Origin: Enterococcus viikkiensis
GTDB taxonomy: Bacteria > Bacillota > Bacilli > Lactobacillales > Enterococcaceae
Length of the DNA: 40,076 nt
Assembly (NCBI RefSeq): GCF_005405345.1
Contig: NZ_BJDW01000023.1
Span: 1 to 40,076 of the forward strand
Reading direction: 5' to 3'
In this document: in pieces, positions 1 to 8,691 of the stretch
Position numbering within the stretch: position 1 is the first letter of the stretch
Layout: each line of letters opens with the position of its first letter
Translations under genes and position numbers: made by a program
Notes under the pieces: generated by a model
What the model saw: only the letters and a program-made list of their open reading frames with translations
What the model was told of the DNA's origin: nothing
The model's database searches: none

Positions 1-1
1 G

Positions 2-77
2 TAACTTTAATTTTACAGAATGGACTTTCTCTTTTTCTACCCTAAATTTCTATTTACACAAAATATTTTACGCTATC
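2..77 (-). repeat. Terminal inverted repeat copy 1 (likely IS end)
   Basis: These 76 bases are the exact reverse complement of 40001-40076; identity stops at 78. Read on the minus strand the unit begins GATAGCGTAAAATATT and continues with TTGTGTAAAT, which resembles the outer end of IS256-type elements (from memory, not searched). The identical stretch runs to the end of the window and is longer than the roughly 25-bp terminal repeats usual for such elements. I therefore infer that the same end of two IS copies is present in opposite orientations. No transposase lies inside the window. Confidence 0.75.
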
Positions 78-102
78 TGAAAAATAGTCGAAATAGACTT
101 TT

Positions 103-108
103 TATAAT
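103..108 (+). promoter_or_regulatory. Possible -10 box upstream of the PepSY lipoprotein
   Basis: A perfect TATAAT lies in an AT-rich stretch about 120 bases ahead of the lipoprotein start, just inside the putative IS end. No good -35 hexamer sits at 16-18 bases, so this is only a candidate. Promoters made at IS borders are known, but here that is speculation. Confidence 0.25.
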
Positions 109-228
109 CTAGTTATCATCAATCGTTTTCCATTTCTTATTGGAAGTAAGATGATAGAATAAATAAGAGGCGCAATTTCATTTTATTTTTTAGAAAGTAG
201 CTAAATAAAAGGTAAGGAGAGAGTAATC

Positions 229-830
229 GTGAAAAAAATAATTATTTTTGGTTTGTCCCTTGGGTTCATTGGTGGATTAGCAGGTTGTGGATCGGAGCCA
301 ACGGATTCTGCTAATTCCAATACCGCTCAAACAACGAGCAAATTAGCCAAAGCCAAGCTAGCAGCGAGGGCAATGCTCAGTCGTTCAAAGTGAGTGTAGA
401 GGAAGCGATTAAGGCCTATCAGGAGGCATACCCTAACAGTGACGTTACTTCACTGGATTTAGAGAGCTCTTTAGGAAAATATGTCTATAAAATTGAAGGT
501 GTTGATGACGAGAAGGAATACGAAATGACTGTCAACGCAGATACGAAGGACATGTCGAAAGAGCGGGAGGAAACGTTAGATGCGGAAGACAAAAACGGTG
601 CCAAAAGAAAAGAAGACAAATTAGAGTTAAATAAATTGTTAAGTGTCGAAAAGGTCTCTGCTCTTGCGGTAGAGCATGTCGGCAAGGGTGAAGCGACTGA
701 ATGGGGTTTGGACAAAGATCTAGGTACGACTTATTGGGAAGTTAAAGTAAAAGATGGGCAAAAAGAGACGGAAGTCAAAGTTGATGCACAATCTGGAAAA
801 ATTTTAGAATCAGAGACGGATGACGAATAG
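229..830 (+). pseudogene. PepSY-domain lipoprotein, frameshifted
   Basis: A GTG start at 229, behind an AAGGAGAGAG ribosome binding site, opens a lipoprotein signal peptide (VKKIIIFGLSLG, then a hydrophobic stretch and lipobox LAGC with Cys20). This frame stops at 391. The rest of the protein continues in another frame to 830 and holds two PepSY-like units (roughly 390-550 and 640-825), a fold found in secreted proteins and peptidase propeptides. Restoring one A in the AAA run at 340-342 joins the halves through a natural linker (TSKISQSQ, then ASSEGNAQSFK). The GTG at 390 has no ribosome binding site and is probably not a true start. The gene is either freshly inactivated or carries a sequencing error. 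The intact product would be a membrane-anchored extracytoplasmic lipoprotein of about 200 aa and unknown role. Confidence 0.8.
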
Positions 831-1033
831 TTTTTAAAGAGACAATAGCCGATCATTGAATATACGGATTCACGGATTGTGCTGCTAGAGGATGAAACAT
901 ATATCAAACGAGTTCTCATTACGATTTGAGAGTAAAAAAGTTGTACAAGACGAAAAAAAGGTAAGCATTTATACAAAATCTTTCGTTAATAATAGTGTAG
1001 AGCAAAAAATTATTTTCAAAAGAAGGTGAGCTT

Positions 1034-1417
1034 ATGCCGCGTCATCCTTTTACGGCCTATCAACTATTCCGGACCAAACAAGAAAATATCGAGCCACAGA
1101 TCATCGACTATTATCGTGAGAGCCACGACGGTGAAACGGTCATTAAATTGGTGCGTCTTTTGCAGATTCGGGATGTTTTAGGGACTGAAACCCTTGATCG
1201 ACCGTGTCTTTCGTTGGTACGTTCACTCTACATCCATCCAGTAAGTGAGTCCATGAGACGTTACTTCTTTTATTTCCATGCCTATTTCTCAGAGAAAGAG
1301 TGGGCGTGTTTATTGCTACTACTATTTCAAGTAATGCCACAGTTTCAGGAGATCCGTGCCATTTACGACCGGTCTGTCTTATTAATGAGAGTGAGTGATC
1401 AGTTTACTGTTCCATAG
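1034..1417 (+). CDS. Hypothetical protein, 127 aa
   Basis: I do not recognise this family. The ATG follows a good ribosome binding site (AGAAGGTGAG) with normal spacing, and the frame is open for 127 codons, so it is probably real. The protein is rich in aromatic and basic residues. It has a hydrophobic patch near residues 75-100 (YFFYFHAYF, then WACLLLLLF) that is short for a transmembrane helix and interrupted by a charged SEKEW segment. There is no signal peptide or metal-binding motif. It stands alone between the broken lipoprotein gene and the DUF1697 gene. The roughly 200-base gap upstream (831-1033) holds only a short open stretch without a start. Confidence 0.55.
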   Translation: MPRHPFTAYQLFRTKQENIEPQIIDYYRESHDGETVIKLVRLLQIRDVLGTETLDRPCLSLVRSLYIHPVSESMRRYFFYFHAYFSEKEWACLLLLLFQVMPQFQEIRAIYDRSVLLMRVSDQFTVP

Positions 1418-1639
1418 TGTCGTTGTTGGTCAGGATGTGACTAATTTATACTGGAAACCTTCCTAATTATTAAGAAAGCACAGGCAATAGTAGCATAGTA
1501 GCCTTCTAACAGTGCAATCAGTAGAACGCTATATTCAAGGACAAAGCCTGATATCAATGGTCAAAATAATTCAGGTGTTATGGAAAACTCTCGACCTGTT
1601 TCTACTGTAAAAAATTTAATGAGTTAGTGAGGGAGTATT

Positions 1640-2182
1640 TTGAAAAAACAGATCGCTTTGTTGCGAGGTATCAATGTTGGCGGAAAAAATAAAATTGCGA
1701 TGGCTGATTTGAAAAAGGCATTTGAAACGTGGGGCTTTTCAGAAGTAAAAACCTATATCAATAGCGGCAATGTGCTCTTTTCCAGTGATATCGAAGAAAA
1801 AACAGCGCTAGTCCAAAGCTGCCAAGCACTACTCAAGGATCAATTCGGCTTGACCATCCCCGTGATGGTTCTTTCCGTGGATGAATTGACGAAAACGGTT
1901 GAACATGCGCCAATTTGGTGGAATCAAGCCACGGAAAGGATCTACTATGCGATTTTTGTGATTCCACCAATGACTGTTGCGGAAGTGTACCAAGCAGTAG
2001 GGGAAATCGATCCTGTATATGAACAAATGGCTGATTATGGTGATGTTATTTTTTGGTCGGCAGCTCAGCAGACTTTTTCAAAATCCCGCTGGGCAAAAAT
2101 CGCCAGTTCAGCCGTGAATAAGCAGGTAACGATCCGTAATGGTAAGACGGTCAATAAGTTATTGTTATTGGGTAGAGGATAG
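1640..2182 (+). CDS. DUF1697 domain-containing protein
   Basis: The 180-aa product begins MKKQIALLRGINVGGKNKI and continues with a TYINSGNVLF segment, the conserved opening of the DUF1697 family (small cytoplasmic alpha/beta proteins of unknown function, usually 170-185 aa). It is full length. The start is TTG at 1640, preceded by a strong GTGAGGGAG site at 1627-1635; no ATG in frame fits better. The gene stands alone and converges on the lacI-type gene, with which it shares a bidirectional terminator. No function can be assigned from context. Confidence 0.88.
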   Translation: MKKQIALLRGINVGGKNKIAMADLKKAFETWGFSEVKTYINSGNVLFSSDIEEKTALVQSCQALLKDQFGLTIPVMVLSVDELTKTVEHAPIWWNQATERIYYAIFVIPPMTVAEVYQAVGEIDPVYEQMADYGDVIFWSAAQQTFSKSRWAKIASSAVNKQVTIRNGKTVNKLLLLGRG

Positions 2183-2286
2183 ATTGCCTAATATGGGCAG
2201 CTTTATTGTTTTAGTTAGCAACAGAGTAGCGCATTGAAAAATAATCAAAAAGAATAATCCTCTCTACATTGGTGAAAAATAACCAA

Positions 2287-2320
2287 ACAGCCGATTGAAA
2301 TTTTTCAATCGGCTGTTTTT
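2287..2320 (+). terminator. Bidirectional terminator between DUF1697 and lacI-type genes
   Basis: A 14-bp perfect stem (ACAGCCGATTGAAA / TTTCAATCGGCTGT) is followed by a T run at 2316-2320 on the plus strand. On the minus strand it is followed by a shorter T run. It sits between two converging genes and can serve both. Confidence 0.88.
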
Positions 2321-2323
2321 GGC

Positions 2324-3247
2324 TTACCATTCAATAAAATCATGAGGGACGCAAATCTTTTCTTGTTTATTATGGAAAAAAGCTTCAAAGGCTAATTCCC
2401 CGACCGTAGTCAAATGATGGTCGATAGTGGGAAAGCCAGCTAATTTACTGATCAGCAAATTTTCCCGACCAATCACTAAGGGCGGATTGGTTTCATACTC
2501 AGTCAAAATAACGGCGGCCACTTCATCGCCATTGGTTAAAATGCCATCAACAGAACGCTGTTTAAAAAATGCGGCGGCTTTTTCCCCGTCGTGGGCATGG
2601 ACACAGCAGTCCCAAAAAATATTCGCCTCATCAAAGTTTGGGAAGACTTCCTTGGCAATCCGCATCGTTACTTGTGAGTTATGGCTGATATTTTTACTAC
2701 GTCCTAAGGTGATTCCTAAATGTTCAACACCCTTCGCTTTTAAATAGTGAAAGGCTTCCCTTAAGGAGTTTTCTAAGTTGTAATAGACGCAACTCACAGG
2801 TGCCTCCGGAATGTTTTCACAAAAAACGATTGGACCGTACTGTTGGTAGTCCTGAAAAATATCGATGGGATTGGCTTTTGTGGTGACAATCAGTCCATCA
2901 TAAGTCTTGGTAGCAAATTCATCTAAGTAGTTTTTTTCCAGTGTTTGATCATAATTCGTCGGCAGTAGGCTCACTCGATAACGGTGGTCAAAAGCCGCCT
3001 GCATAATTCCGCTAAGCATTTGATCATAATAAGCATGGTTAATAAAGGGCAAGATAACTCCGACATTCTTAGTCTTTCCGTAGCTTAAATTTTGCGCGGA
3101 ACGATTCGGAACATAATTCAGCTCGGCCATGACAGCCAGTACCTTTTCACGTTTTTCTTCGGTTACATACGGATGGTTATTAAGGACGCGGGAGATCGTT
3201 GATACGGAGTAGCCGGTAATTCTTGCGATATCACGGATGTTCGCCAT
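2324..3247 (-). CDS. LacI-family transcriptional regulator
   Basis: The 307-aa product starts with a classic LacI helix-turn-helix and hinge (MANIRDIARITGYSVSTISR, then VLNNHPYVTEEKR, residues 1-55). A periplasmic-binding-like effector domain follows from about residue 60 (NVGVILPFINHAYYDQMLSG) to the end. It is slightly shorter than the usual 330 aa. The start at 3247 follows AAAGAGGTG. It lies 34 bases downstream of a 90-aa unknown gene and is probably cotranscribed with it. No sugar-use genes adjoin, so the inducer and regulon are unknown. A perfect 6-2-6 palindrome in the promoter of the pair suggests autoregulation. Confidence 0.93.
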   Translation of the reverse strand: MANIRDIARITGYSVSTISRVLNNHPYVTEEKREKVLAVMAELNYVPNRSAQNLSYGKTKNVGVILPFINHAYYDQMLSGIMQAAFDHRYRVSLLPTNYDQTLEKNYLDEFATKTYDGLIVTTKANPIDIFQDYQQYGPIVFCENIPEAPVSCVYYNLENSLREAFHYLKAKGVEHLGITLGRSKNISHNSQVTMRIAKEVFPNFDEANIFWDCCVHAHDGEKAAAFFKQRSVDGILTNGDEVAAVILTEYETNPPLVIGRENLLISKLAGFPTIDHHLTTVGELAFEAFFHNKQEKICVPHDFIEW

Positions 3248-3281
3248 GGGACACCTCTTTAATCAAGGATTTATTCTGTGT

Positions 3282-3554
3282 TTAAGCCGCTAAGTTCTCT
3301 TTAAGATATTCGGTCACGGCTGGGCCGGATTCATAAAAGGTGTAGCGTCGATTTTTATAGAAGAAACTAATGATCGGGCTACCTAAAAATTTATCAAAGA
3401 CTAAGCTAGTGATGTCCGCTAACTGCAATGTCTCAGTGAGGGGACGCTTCAGACCTTGGCTTCGAATGAGAGTTAACTGGTGGTCAGAAAAGTTTAGAGA
3501 AACATGAAAATATTCTTGTGTTTCGGTATTTTGAATCTTCATATACGTATTCAT
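3282..3554 (-). CDS. Hypothetical protein, 90 aa
   Basis: I cannot name the family. The ATG at 3554 has an excellent AAGGAGGAAG ribosome binding site and the gene is immediately upstream of the LacI-type regulator (34-base gap), so it is very likely expressed as the first gene of that operon. The protein has no signal peptide or transmembrane helix. Alternating hydrophobic and polar residues (for example PIISFFYKNRRYTFYESG at about 59-76) suggest a small, mainly beta cytoplasmic fold. Cotranscription hints at a link with the regulator, but nothing in the sequence says what. Confidence 0.75.
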   Translation of the reverse strand: MNTYMKIQNTETQEYFHVSLNFSDHQLTLIRSQGLKRPLTETLQLADITSLVFDKFLGSPIISFFYKNRRYTFYESGPAVTEYLKENLAA

Positions 3555-3594
3555 AAAACTTCCTCCTTTTTCTTTACAAAAGCAGTATAGTTTA

Positions 3595-3608
3595 TGAAAC
3601 TCGTTTCA
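3595..3608. promoter_or_regulatory. Palindromic operator candidate for the LacI-type regulator
   Basis: TGAAACTCGTTTCA has perfect TGAAAC/GTTTCA arms around two bases, the size and style of LacI-family operators. On the minus strand it lies just upstream of TATACT (3585-3590), which is the probable -10 box of the 90-aa gene and lacI-type operon. A weak TTGCTC lies 19 bases upstream of that box. The position between -35 and -10 would suit autorepression. It also resembles a degenerate cre site, though the central bases fit poorly. Confidence 0.5.
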
Positions 3609-3627
3609 GAGCAAGCTCTTTGTTTAC

Positions 3628-4491
3628 TTAAAATAGAGAAAGTTGCTCCCGCTTGTCTTCAAAGGTATGAAGGTAACGAAAGATGTCTTCTGTTTGGTAA
3701 AGAATGCCGTGTTTTCGACAGGTATTCTTAAATATTTCCATTAAGACCTCGTTGTTAGGGCTAGTGCACACATAGTTTTCCCCGAAGGCAAGGCGATATT
3801 TTTGCTTCATACCAGGAAAGTATTTGTCCAGTTGCTGATAAAAATAGTCACGATTGCCAGCTCGTAAGGTCACCCCAAAGCCAAAGCATAAAATCCCTTT
3901 GACTCCCGCTTGGATACAGTATTCGAGAATTCCTTGCAAGTTTTCCTGACTGTCATTAATAAAAGGCAAGATCGGAGAGAGCCAGACAATAGATGGAATC
4001 TCGGCCTCTTTAAAACGTATCAATGCTTCAACACGTTCTTTTGTAGTAGAAACATACGGTTCCAATAATTTACATAAGTCTTCATCATAAGTGGTCAAAG
4101 TCATTTGCACAACCGCTTTAGTTTTTTGATTGATCGCTGTCAGTAGATCCAGATCGCGCAAAATACGGGTGGATTTGGTTTGAATCGCTACCCCGAACTC
4201 ATACTTTTCAATCAATGCAAGAGCGCCGCGGGTAATTTGCAGGCGAGGTTTTAATTGAATATAAGGATCGGTCATAGCGCCGGTGCCAATCATGCACGGT
4301 TTCCGCCGCCGCTGCAATTCCTGTTCAAAAATTGCTAAGGCATTGACCTTGATTTCGATGTCCTCAAAAGGATGATCCATTTGATAGCAATCACTACGAC
4401 TATCACAATAAATACAGCCGTGAGTACAGCCGCGAAAAAGATTTAAACCATTATTAGGGGATAAGATCGTTTTATATGCTTTGTAATGCAT
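3628..4491 (-). CDS. SPL-family radical SAM protein
   Basis: The 287-aa product has the radical SAM cluster motif CTHGCIYC (Cys22, Cys26, Cys29; CX3CX2C), which binds a 4Fe-4S cluster used with S-adenosylmethionine. The layout, with the cluster close to the N-terminus and a following IGTGAMTDPY segment, matches SplB-like or Rv2578c-like proteins annotated as SPL family radical SAM proteins. True spore photoproduct lyase is unlikely in a non-sporeforming lineage, so the substrate is unknown. The start at 4491 follows AGGAGGCG. The gene ends 73 bases before the 90-aa gene start, with that gene's promoter in the gap. Confidence 0.88.
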   Translation of the reverse strand: MHYKAYKTILSPNNGLNLFRGCTHGCIYCDSRSDCYQMDHPFEDIEIKVNALAIFEQELQRRRKPCMIGTGAMTDPYIQLKPRLQITRGALALIEKYEFGVAIQTKSTRILRDLDLLTAINQKTKAVVQMTLTTYDEDLCKLLEPYVSTTKERVEALIRFKEAEIPSIVWLSPILPFINDSQENLQGILEYCIQAGVKGILCFGFGVTLRAGNRDYFYQQLDKYFPGMKQKYRLAFGENYVCTSPNNEVLMEIFKNTCRKHGILYQTEDIFRYLHTFEDKREQLSLF

Positions 4492-4693
4492 TGGGCGCCT
4501 CCTAAACGTATGTTCGTGTTTATTGTCTCATAAAATCAAGGCGATAACAATCAAACATCTCAGTAACTAATGAAGATGATTTTATGGTTGAGAAACAGTA
4601 AGTTCTCACGACTTTTTATTTGTCAAAAATCAATCTATTTTCTGTATGAAGACGAATAGTTTCCGAAAAACAATATTTAAAAGTGTTTCATTC

Positions 4694-4722
4694 TTGATAT
4701 ATAAAAGAATAGATGCTATATT
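4694..4722 (+). promoter_or_regulatory. Promoter of alsS-alsD
   Basis: TTGATA (4694-4699), a 17-base spacer and TATATT (4717-4722) form a near-consensus sigma-A promoter about 42 bases ahead of the alsS start codon. No divergent LysR-type alsR gene adjoins. The upstream region (4492-4693) shows no clear operator. Confidence 0.85.
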
Positions 4723-4763
4723 ATCAATTGTAAATGATACAGATTTTTAGGAGATGTAATACA

Positions 4764-6416
4764 GTGGAAAATAAAGGCTCAGAAATCATTGTTAGAAGTT
4801 TAGAAAATCATAACGTTCCATTTATTTTTGGAATTCCTGGCGCCAAGATTGACGGCGTTTTCGATACATTAGAAGATCATGGCCCACAATTAATTTTAGC
4901 CCGTCATGAACAAAATGCGGCCTTCATGGCACAAGCGATTGGCCGTTTGACTGGCGAACCCGGTGTGGTTATCGCAACTAGCGGACCGGGGGCAAGTAAT
5001 TTAGCAACCGGGTTAGTGACTGCTACAGCGGAAGGCGATCCTGTTTTGGCTTTGGCTGGACAAGTTAAACGGTCCGATTTATCTAAGCTGACACATCAAA
5101 GCATGGATAACGCGGCTTTATTTGCCCCAATTACAAAATATAGTTCTGAGATTCAAGATCCTGAAACGTTATCAGAAAGCATTGCGAATGCGTACCGTAT
5201 CGCGAAGACTGCAAAAAAAGGCGCAAGTTTCCTTTCAATCCCACAAGATGTGACCGATGGCGAAGTGAAAGGAGCGGCGATCAATCCTTTATCCGCCCCA
5301 ATATTAGGTGCTGCGGCAACAGAAGACATTCACGATTTGATTCAACGGATCAAAGAAGCAAAACTGCCTGTGTTATTAGTTGGAATGCGTGCCTCAGGTG
5401 AAAAAGAAACGCAAGCTATTCGTAAATTAGTAGAAAAAACCGGTTTGCCGGTGGTTGAAACTTTCCAAGGGGCGGGAATTATTTCACGTGAATTAGAAAA
5501 TCATTTCTTCGGTCGTGTTGGATTATTCCGTAACCAACCAGGAGATATGTTACTGAAACGTAGTGATCTCGTTCTGGCAGTGGGCTATGATCCAATCGAA
5601 TATGAAGCACGAAATTGGAATGCGGAGAAGGATGCGCGTATTGTAGTAATAGATGAGGTACCAATGGAAATCGATCAATACATGCAACCAGAGGTAGAAT
5701 TGATTGGCAGTATTGCCAAAACGATGGAAAACTTAAGCGAAGCGATCGATCATTATGAATTGTCTGAAGATGCAGTCCATTATTTAACTACGCTGCAAGA
5801 CAAATTAGAAAATGGCAATAAGCACGTTGCTTCCGTTGAGGGTCGGGTGCATCCGTTAGCGGTTATTGATACCTTACAAAAAAAGGTTAGTGATGAAATG
5901 ACCGTAACAGTCGATGTCGGTAGCCATTATATTTGGATGGCACGTCATTTCCGCAGTTATGAACCACGTCATCTATTGTTCAGTAATGGGATGCAAACTC
6001 TTGGTGTGGCGTTGCCTTGGGCGATCTCCGCAGCTTTAGTTCGACCAAATACCCAGATCTTTTCGATCTCTGGGGATGGCGGTTTCTTATTCTCCGCTCA
6101 AGAGTTGGAAACAGCCGTTCGATTGAAGCAAAAAATTATTCATTTGATTTGGAACGATGGCAGTTACAATATGGTGGAATTCCAAGAGGAAATGAAATAC
6201 GATCGGTCTTCTGGTGTTCATTTTGGTCCAGTTGATTTTGTAAAATATGCGGAAGCATTCGGGGCCAAGGGTCTCCGGGCCACGTCTCAGGCAGAATTGG
6301 AAGCTGCAATTCAAGAAGGCTTGCATACCGATGGTCCAGTGATTATTGATATTCCGATTGATTACAGCGACAACAAAGAATTAGGAAAAACGATCTTGCC
6401 CGATCAATTCTATTAA
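4764..6416 (+). CDS. alsS: Acetolactate synthase, catabolic (AlsS)
   Basis: A thiamine-diphosphate enzyme joining two pyruvates into 2-acetolactate with loss of CO2, the first step to acetoin. The 550-aa product shows the N-terminal Pyr domain with catalytic Glu49 ([11 protein letters not shown]), the central domain, and a C-terminal PP domain with the GDGGFLFSA to WNDGSYNM diphosphate/Mg motif. I place the start at GTG 4764, eleven bases after AGGAG (4749-4753). An upstream in-frame ATG at 4734 lacks a ribosome binding site and sits just after the -10 box. The single-gene arrangement with alsD, and no small regulatory subunit or ilv genes nearby, marks it as the catabolic (pyruvate-overflow) type. 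Confidence 0.95.
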   Translation: MENKGSEIIVRSLENHNVPFIFGIPGAKIDGVFDTLEDHGPQLILARHEQNAAFMAQAIGRLTGEPGVVIATSGPGASNLATGLVTATAEGDPVLALAGQVKRSDLSKLTHQSMDNAALFAPITKYSSEIQDPETLSESIANAYRIAKTAKKGASFLSIPQDVTDGEVKGAAINPLSAPILGAAATEDIHDLIQRIKEAKLPVLLVGMRASGEKETQAIRKLVEKTGLPVVETFQGAGIISRELENHFFGRVGLFRNQPGDMLLKRSDLVLAVGYDPIEYEARNWNAEKDARIVVIDEVPMEIDQYMQPEVELIGSIAKTMENLSEAIDHYELSEDAVHYLTTLQDKLENGNKHVASVEGRVHPLAVIDTLQKKVSDEMTVTVDVGSHYIWMARHFRSYEPRHLLFSNGMQTLGVALPWAISAALVRPNTQIFSISGDGGFLFSAQELETAVRLKQKIIHLIWNDGSYNMVEFQEEMKYDRSSGVHFGPVDFVKYAEAFGAKGLRATSQAELEAAIQEGLHTDGPVIIDIPIDYSDNKELGKTILPDQFY

Positions 6417-6471
6417 ACAGCCGATTGACTTACTAGGTGAATAGAGTGACGGCAAGTAGGAGGGACTAATT

Positions 6472-7185
6472 ATGACAGTGAAAACAAAAAGTTATATTTA
6501 CCAACATGCAACACTTGGTGGCTTGATGCAAGATTTAATGGATGGTACGGAAAAAATTGGTGAATTGCTGCATTATGGTGATTTTGGGTTAGGCACATTA
6601 GAAGGATCAAACGGTGAAGTGATCATCCTAGATGGTGTCATGTATCATGCAGATGAAACAGGTAGAATCAATCAACTAGCCGGTGATGAGCTTACTCCTT
6701 ATGCCGCGGTAACGGCTTTTCAAGCAGATGAGAATTTTTCATTAGCTAAGCTTACAGACACGGCAGTGAAGGATCGTATCTTAGAAAAAATCAGCCACAA
6801 TTTGTTTGCCGCAGTGAAGATCAGCGGCACGTTCAAACATATGCATGTGCGGGTGGCACCCAAGCAAGAGAAGCCTTATCCACGCTTTGTAGAGATTGCA
6901 AGACATCAACCAGAATTTTCTGAAGATGAAATTTCCGGGACGATTGTCGGTTTCTTCACACCAAACTTATTCCAAGGGGCTGCAGCAGCGGGTTTCCATC
7001 TACACTTTATTAGCGATGATCATCAATTTGGCGGTCACGTCCTTGATTTTGAGTTAACAGAGGGGAAAGTTGAGCTGATGGAAGTAGCTGAGTTCCGCCA
7101 ACATTTTCCAACAGAAAATGCCGATTATTTAGAAAATGAAATCAAACTTGACGATATTTCGAAAGATATTGAAGAAGCAGAATAA
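6472..7185 (+). CDS. alsD: Alpha-acetolactate decarboxylase (AlsD/BudA)
   Basis: Converts 2-acetolactate to acetoin and CO2 in the cytoplasm. The 237-aa length is typical. The zinc ligands are visible as His176, His178 and His189 (GFHLHF and GGHV), with the same spacing as His194/196/207 of the Brevibacillus brevis enzyme, as I recall it. It begins 55 bases after alsS behind a TAGGAGGGA site, with no promoter or terminator between, so the pair forms an operon. Acetoin production disposes of excess pyruvate without acid and drains acetolactate away from valine/leucine synthesis. Confidence 0.97.
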   Translation: MTVKTKSYIYQHATLGGLMQDLMDGTEKIGELLHYGDFGLGTLEGSNGEVIILDGVMYHADETGRINQLAGDELTPYAAVTAFQADENFSLAKLTDTAVKDRILEKISHNLFAAVKISGTFKHMHVRVAPKQEKPYPRFVEIARHQPEFSEDEISGTIVGFFTPNLFQGAAAAGFHLHFISDDHQFGGHVLDFELTEGKVELMEVAEFRQHFPTENADYLENEIKLDDISKDIEEAE

Positions 7186-7187
7186 GC

Positions 7188-7223
7188 AAAGAGCCGTTCA
7201 CTAAAGGTGAACGGCTCTTTTTT
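7188..7223 (+). terminator. Terminator after alsD
   Basis: A 14-bp perfect stem (AAAGAGCCGTTCAC / GTGAACGGCTCTTT) with a 5-base loop and six Ts. The converging M23 gene ends 26 bases further on and may also use it, although the T run on the minus strand is poorer. Confidence 0.92.
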
Positions 7224-7248
7224 GGTGCAGAAATAAATTGTACTACTA

Positions 7249-8691
7249 TTAGACTCCTAGTAACGGTCCGGGATTTACAAAGCCAGACCATAATGCCGTA
7301 GAGACGCCAAAGTGTAGATGGACGCCAGTGGAGTTACCGGTTGTACCCATACCGCCAAGAATTTCACCAGCACTGACGGATTGACCGACGCTGACATTAG
7401 CAGAAGATACTAAATGCATATAATAAGAGTAGTAACCATCTGGATGCTTGATAATTACATGATTTCCCGCGGACCAGTGGAAGCTGGATTCCACGACTGT
7501 TCCGGCTTTTGAAGCAAGTACCGGCGTTCCTGCAGAGCCAGCAAAGTCGATGCCGTCATGCTGGGAACCAGAGGCACCAGTTGGGTCTACACGGGGACCG
7601 AAAGGACTGGTGACAATTAAACCAATTGATAACGGGGATGCCCAGCCGCTGCTGTTAGAGACTGGTTTTGATTCTGGTTCTTTAGGTGTTGTGACACTGG
7701 GTGCATCAGGAATGTCAGTTGTTGATGGGTTTGTCGTTACTTGCACAGCAGAGGGATTAGTTACTGTCTCCGTTTGCTGCTGTTGCTGTTTGGCTTCAGC
7801 GGCTTGACGCTGCGCTTCTAATTGCGCGATTTCAGCGGCTTGTTTTTGTTTTGCACTCTCGGCTTCAGCCGCTTGTCTTTCAGCTTCTTCAGCCGCTTTT
7901 TGAGCAGCTTCAGCGGCTTGTTTCGCTTGTTTTTCAGCTTCTGCTTGTGCTTTTTCCCGGGCTTCAGCCTCTTTTTTACGCTGTTCTTCTAAAGCTTTCA
8001 AAGCGGCTTGACGTTTCTTCTCAGCCTCTTCTTTTTGTTTTTCGTATGTCTCTTTTTGCTCTTTTTCAGTGGCAATGCTGGCTTGAAGCGCATTTATTTT
8101 AACTTGTTGATCCAAGTTCGTTTGGACGAGTTTTTCTTGCTTGGCTTTTAATTCTTCAGTCTTTTGATTAATCACGACTAGGCGTTGTTCGGCGTCTTTT
8201 TCAAGTGCTTCTAGTTCTGCCTTATCTTTGGTTTGTTGTTCCATGATATTTTTACTAGCTGTTAGAATTGTTGAAACAGCCATTGTTTTCTTGACCGCTT
8301 CGCCAATCGAATCCGATTCGATAACTGCGTGGACAACGGAAGTCGCTTGGTTTTTAGTTTGTACATCACGTGCCTGACTTCTCAACTGATGTTCACGTTT
8401 TTGAATCTTTTCCTGTAAAATTCCAATCTTTTTAGTTAAGTCGCTTAATTTCTTTTCTTCATCTGTTTTTTCCTTCAAGACATCGGTGACTTCTTTTTCA
8501 ACAGCGGCAACTTGCTGTTCTAAAGCAGCTCTTTGTTCCTCCGCGGATTGTTCTGTTTGCTGCAATGCGGATATTTTTTGATCTTGATCAGCAATTTTTT
8601 GATCGTATTCGTCTGCTAACGCGCTAATCGGAGTAGCAGCTAGTGTCAGGGCGCATAACGTCAACGCCGTGTATTGTTTCAACTTAATCAT
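7249..8691 (-). CDS. Secreted PcsB-like coiled-coil M23 peptidoglycan hydrolase
   Basis: The 480-aa product has a signal peptide (cleavage likely after SALA, residue 26). A long coiled coil follows (about 28-300) whose first half resembles the PcsB/EnvC type of FtsEX-activated hydrolases. Next come a Gln run, a Pro/Thr linker (about 305-348) and a C-terminal LytM/M23 endopeptidase domain. Zinc ligands are visible: His378 and Asp382 (HDGIDF) and His458/His460 (HLHFG). It should cut peptide cross-bridges in the wall, probably at division. I prefer ATG 8691 (GTGAGGG site, normal spacing) to an in-frame ATG seven codons upstream with a poor site. A candidate TATAAT lies at 8725-8730 on the minus strand. 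In enterococci the comparable coiled coil of SagA carries NlpC/P60 instead. Confidence 0.93.
   Translation of the reverse strand: MIKLKQYTALTLCALTLAATPISALADEYDQKIADQDQKISALQQTEQSAEEQRAALEQQVAAVEKEVTDVLKEKTDEEKKLSDLTKKIGILQEKIQKREHQLRSQARDVQTKNQATSVVHAVIESDSIGEAVKKTMAVSTILTASKNIMEQQTKDKAELEALEKDAEQRLVVINQKTEELKAKQEKLVQTNLDQQVKINALQASIATEKEQKETYEKQKEEAEKKRQAALKALEEQRKKEAEAREKAQAEAEKQAKQAAEAAQKAAEEAERQAAEAESAKQKQAAEIAQLEAQRQAAEAKQQQQQTETVTNPSAVQVTTNPSTTDIPDAPSVTTPKEPESKPVSNSSGWASPLSIGLIVTSPFGPRVDPTGASGSQHDGIDFAGSAGTPVLASKAGTVVESSFHWSAGNHVIIKHPDGYYSYYMHLVSSANVSVGQSVSAGEILGGMGTTGNSTGVHLHFGVSTALWSGFVNPGPLLGV

Noticed and set aside
7550-8102. Plus-strand open frames opposite the M23 gene
   Set aside because: They are shadows of the Ala/Gln/Glu-rich coiled-coil coding sequence, with low-complexity Leu/Cys/Ser products and no ribosome binding sites.
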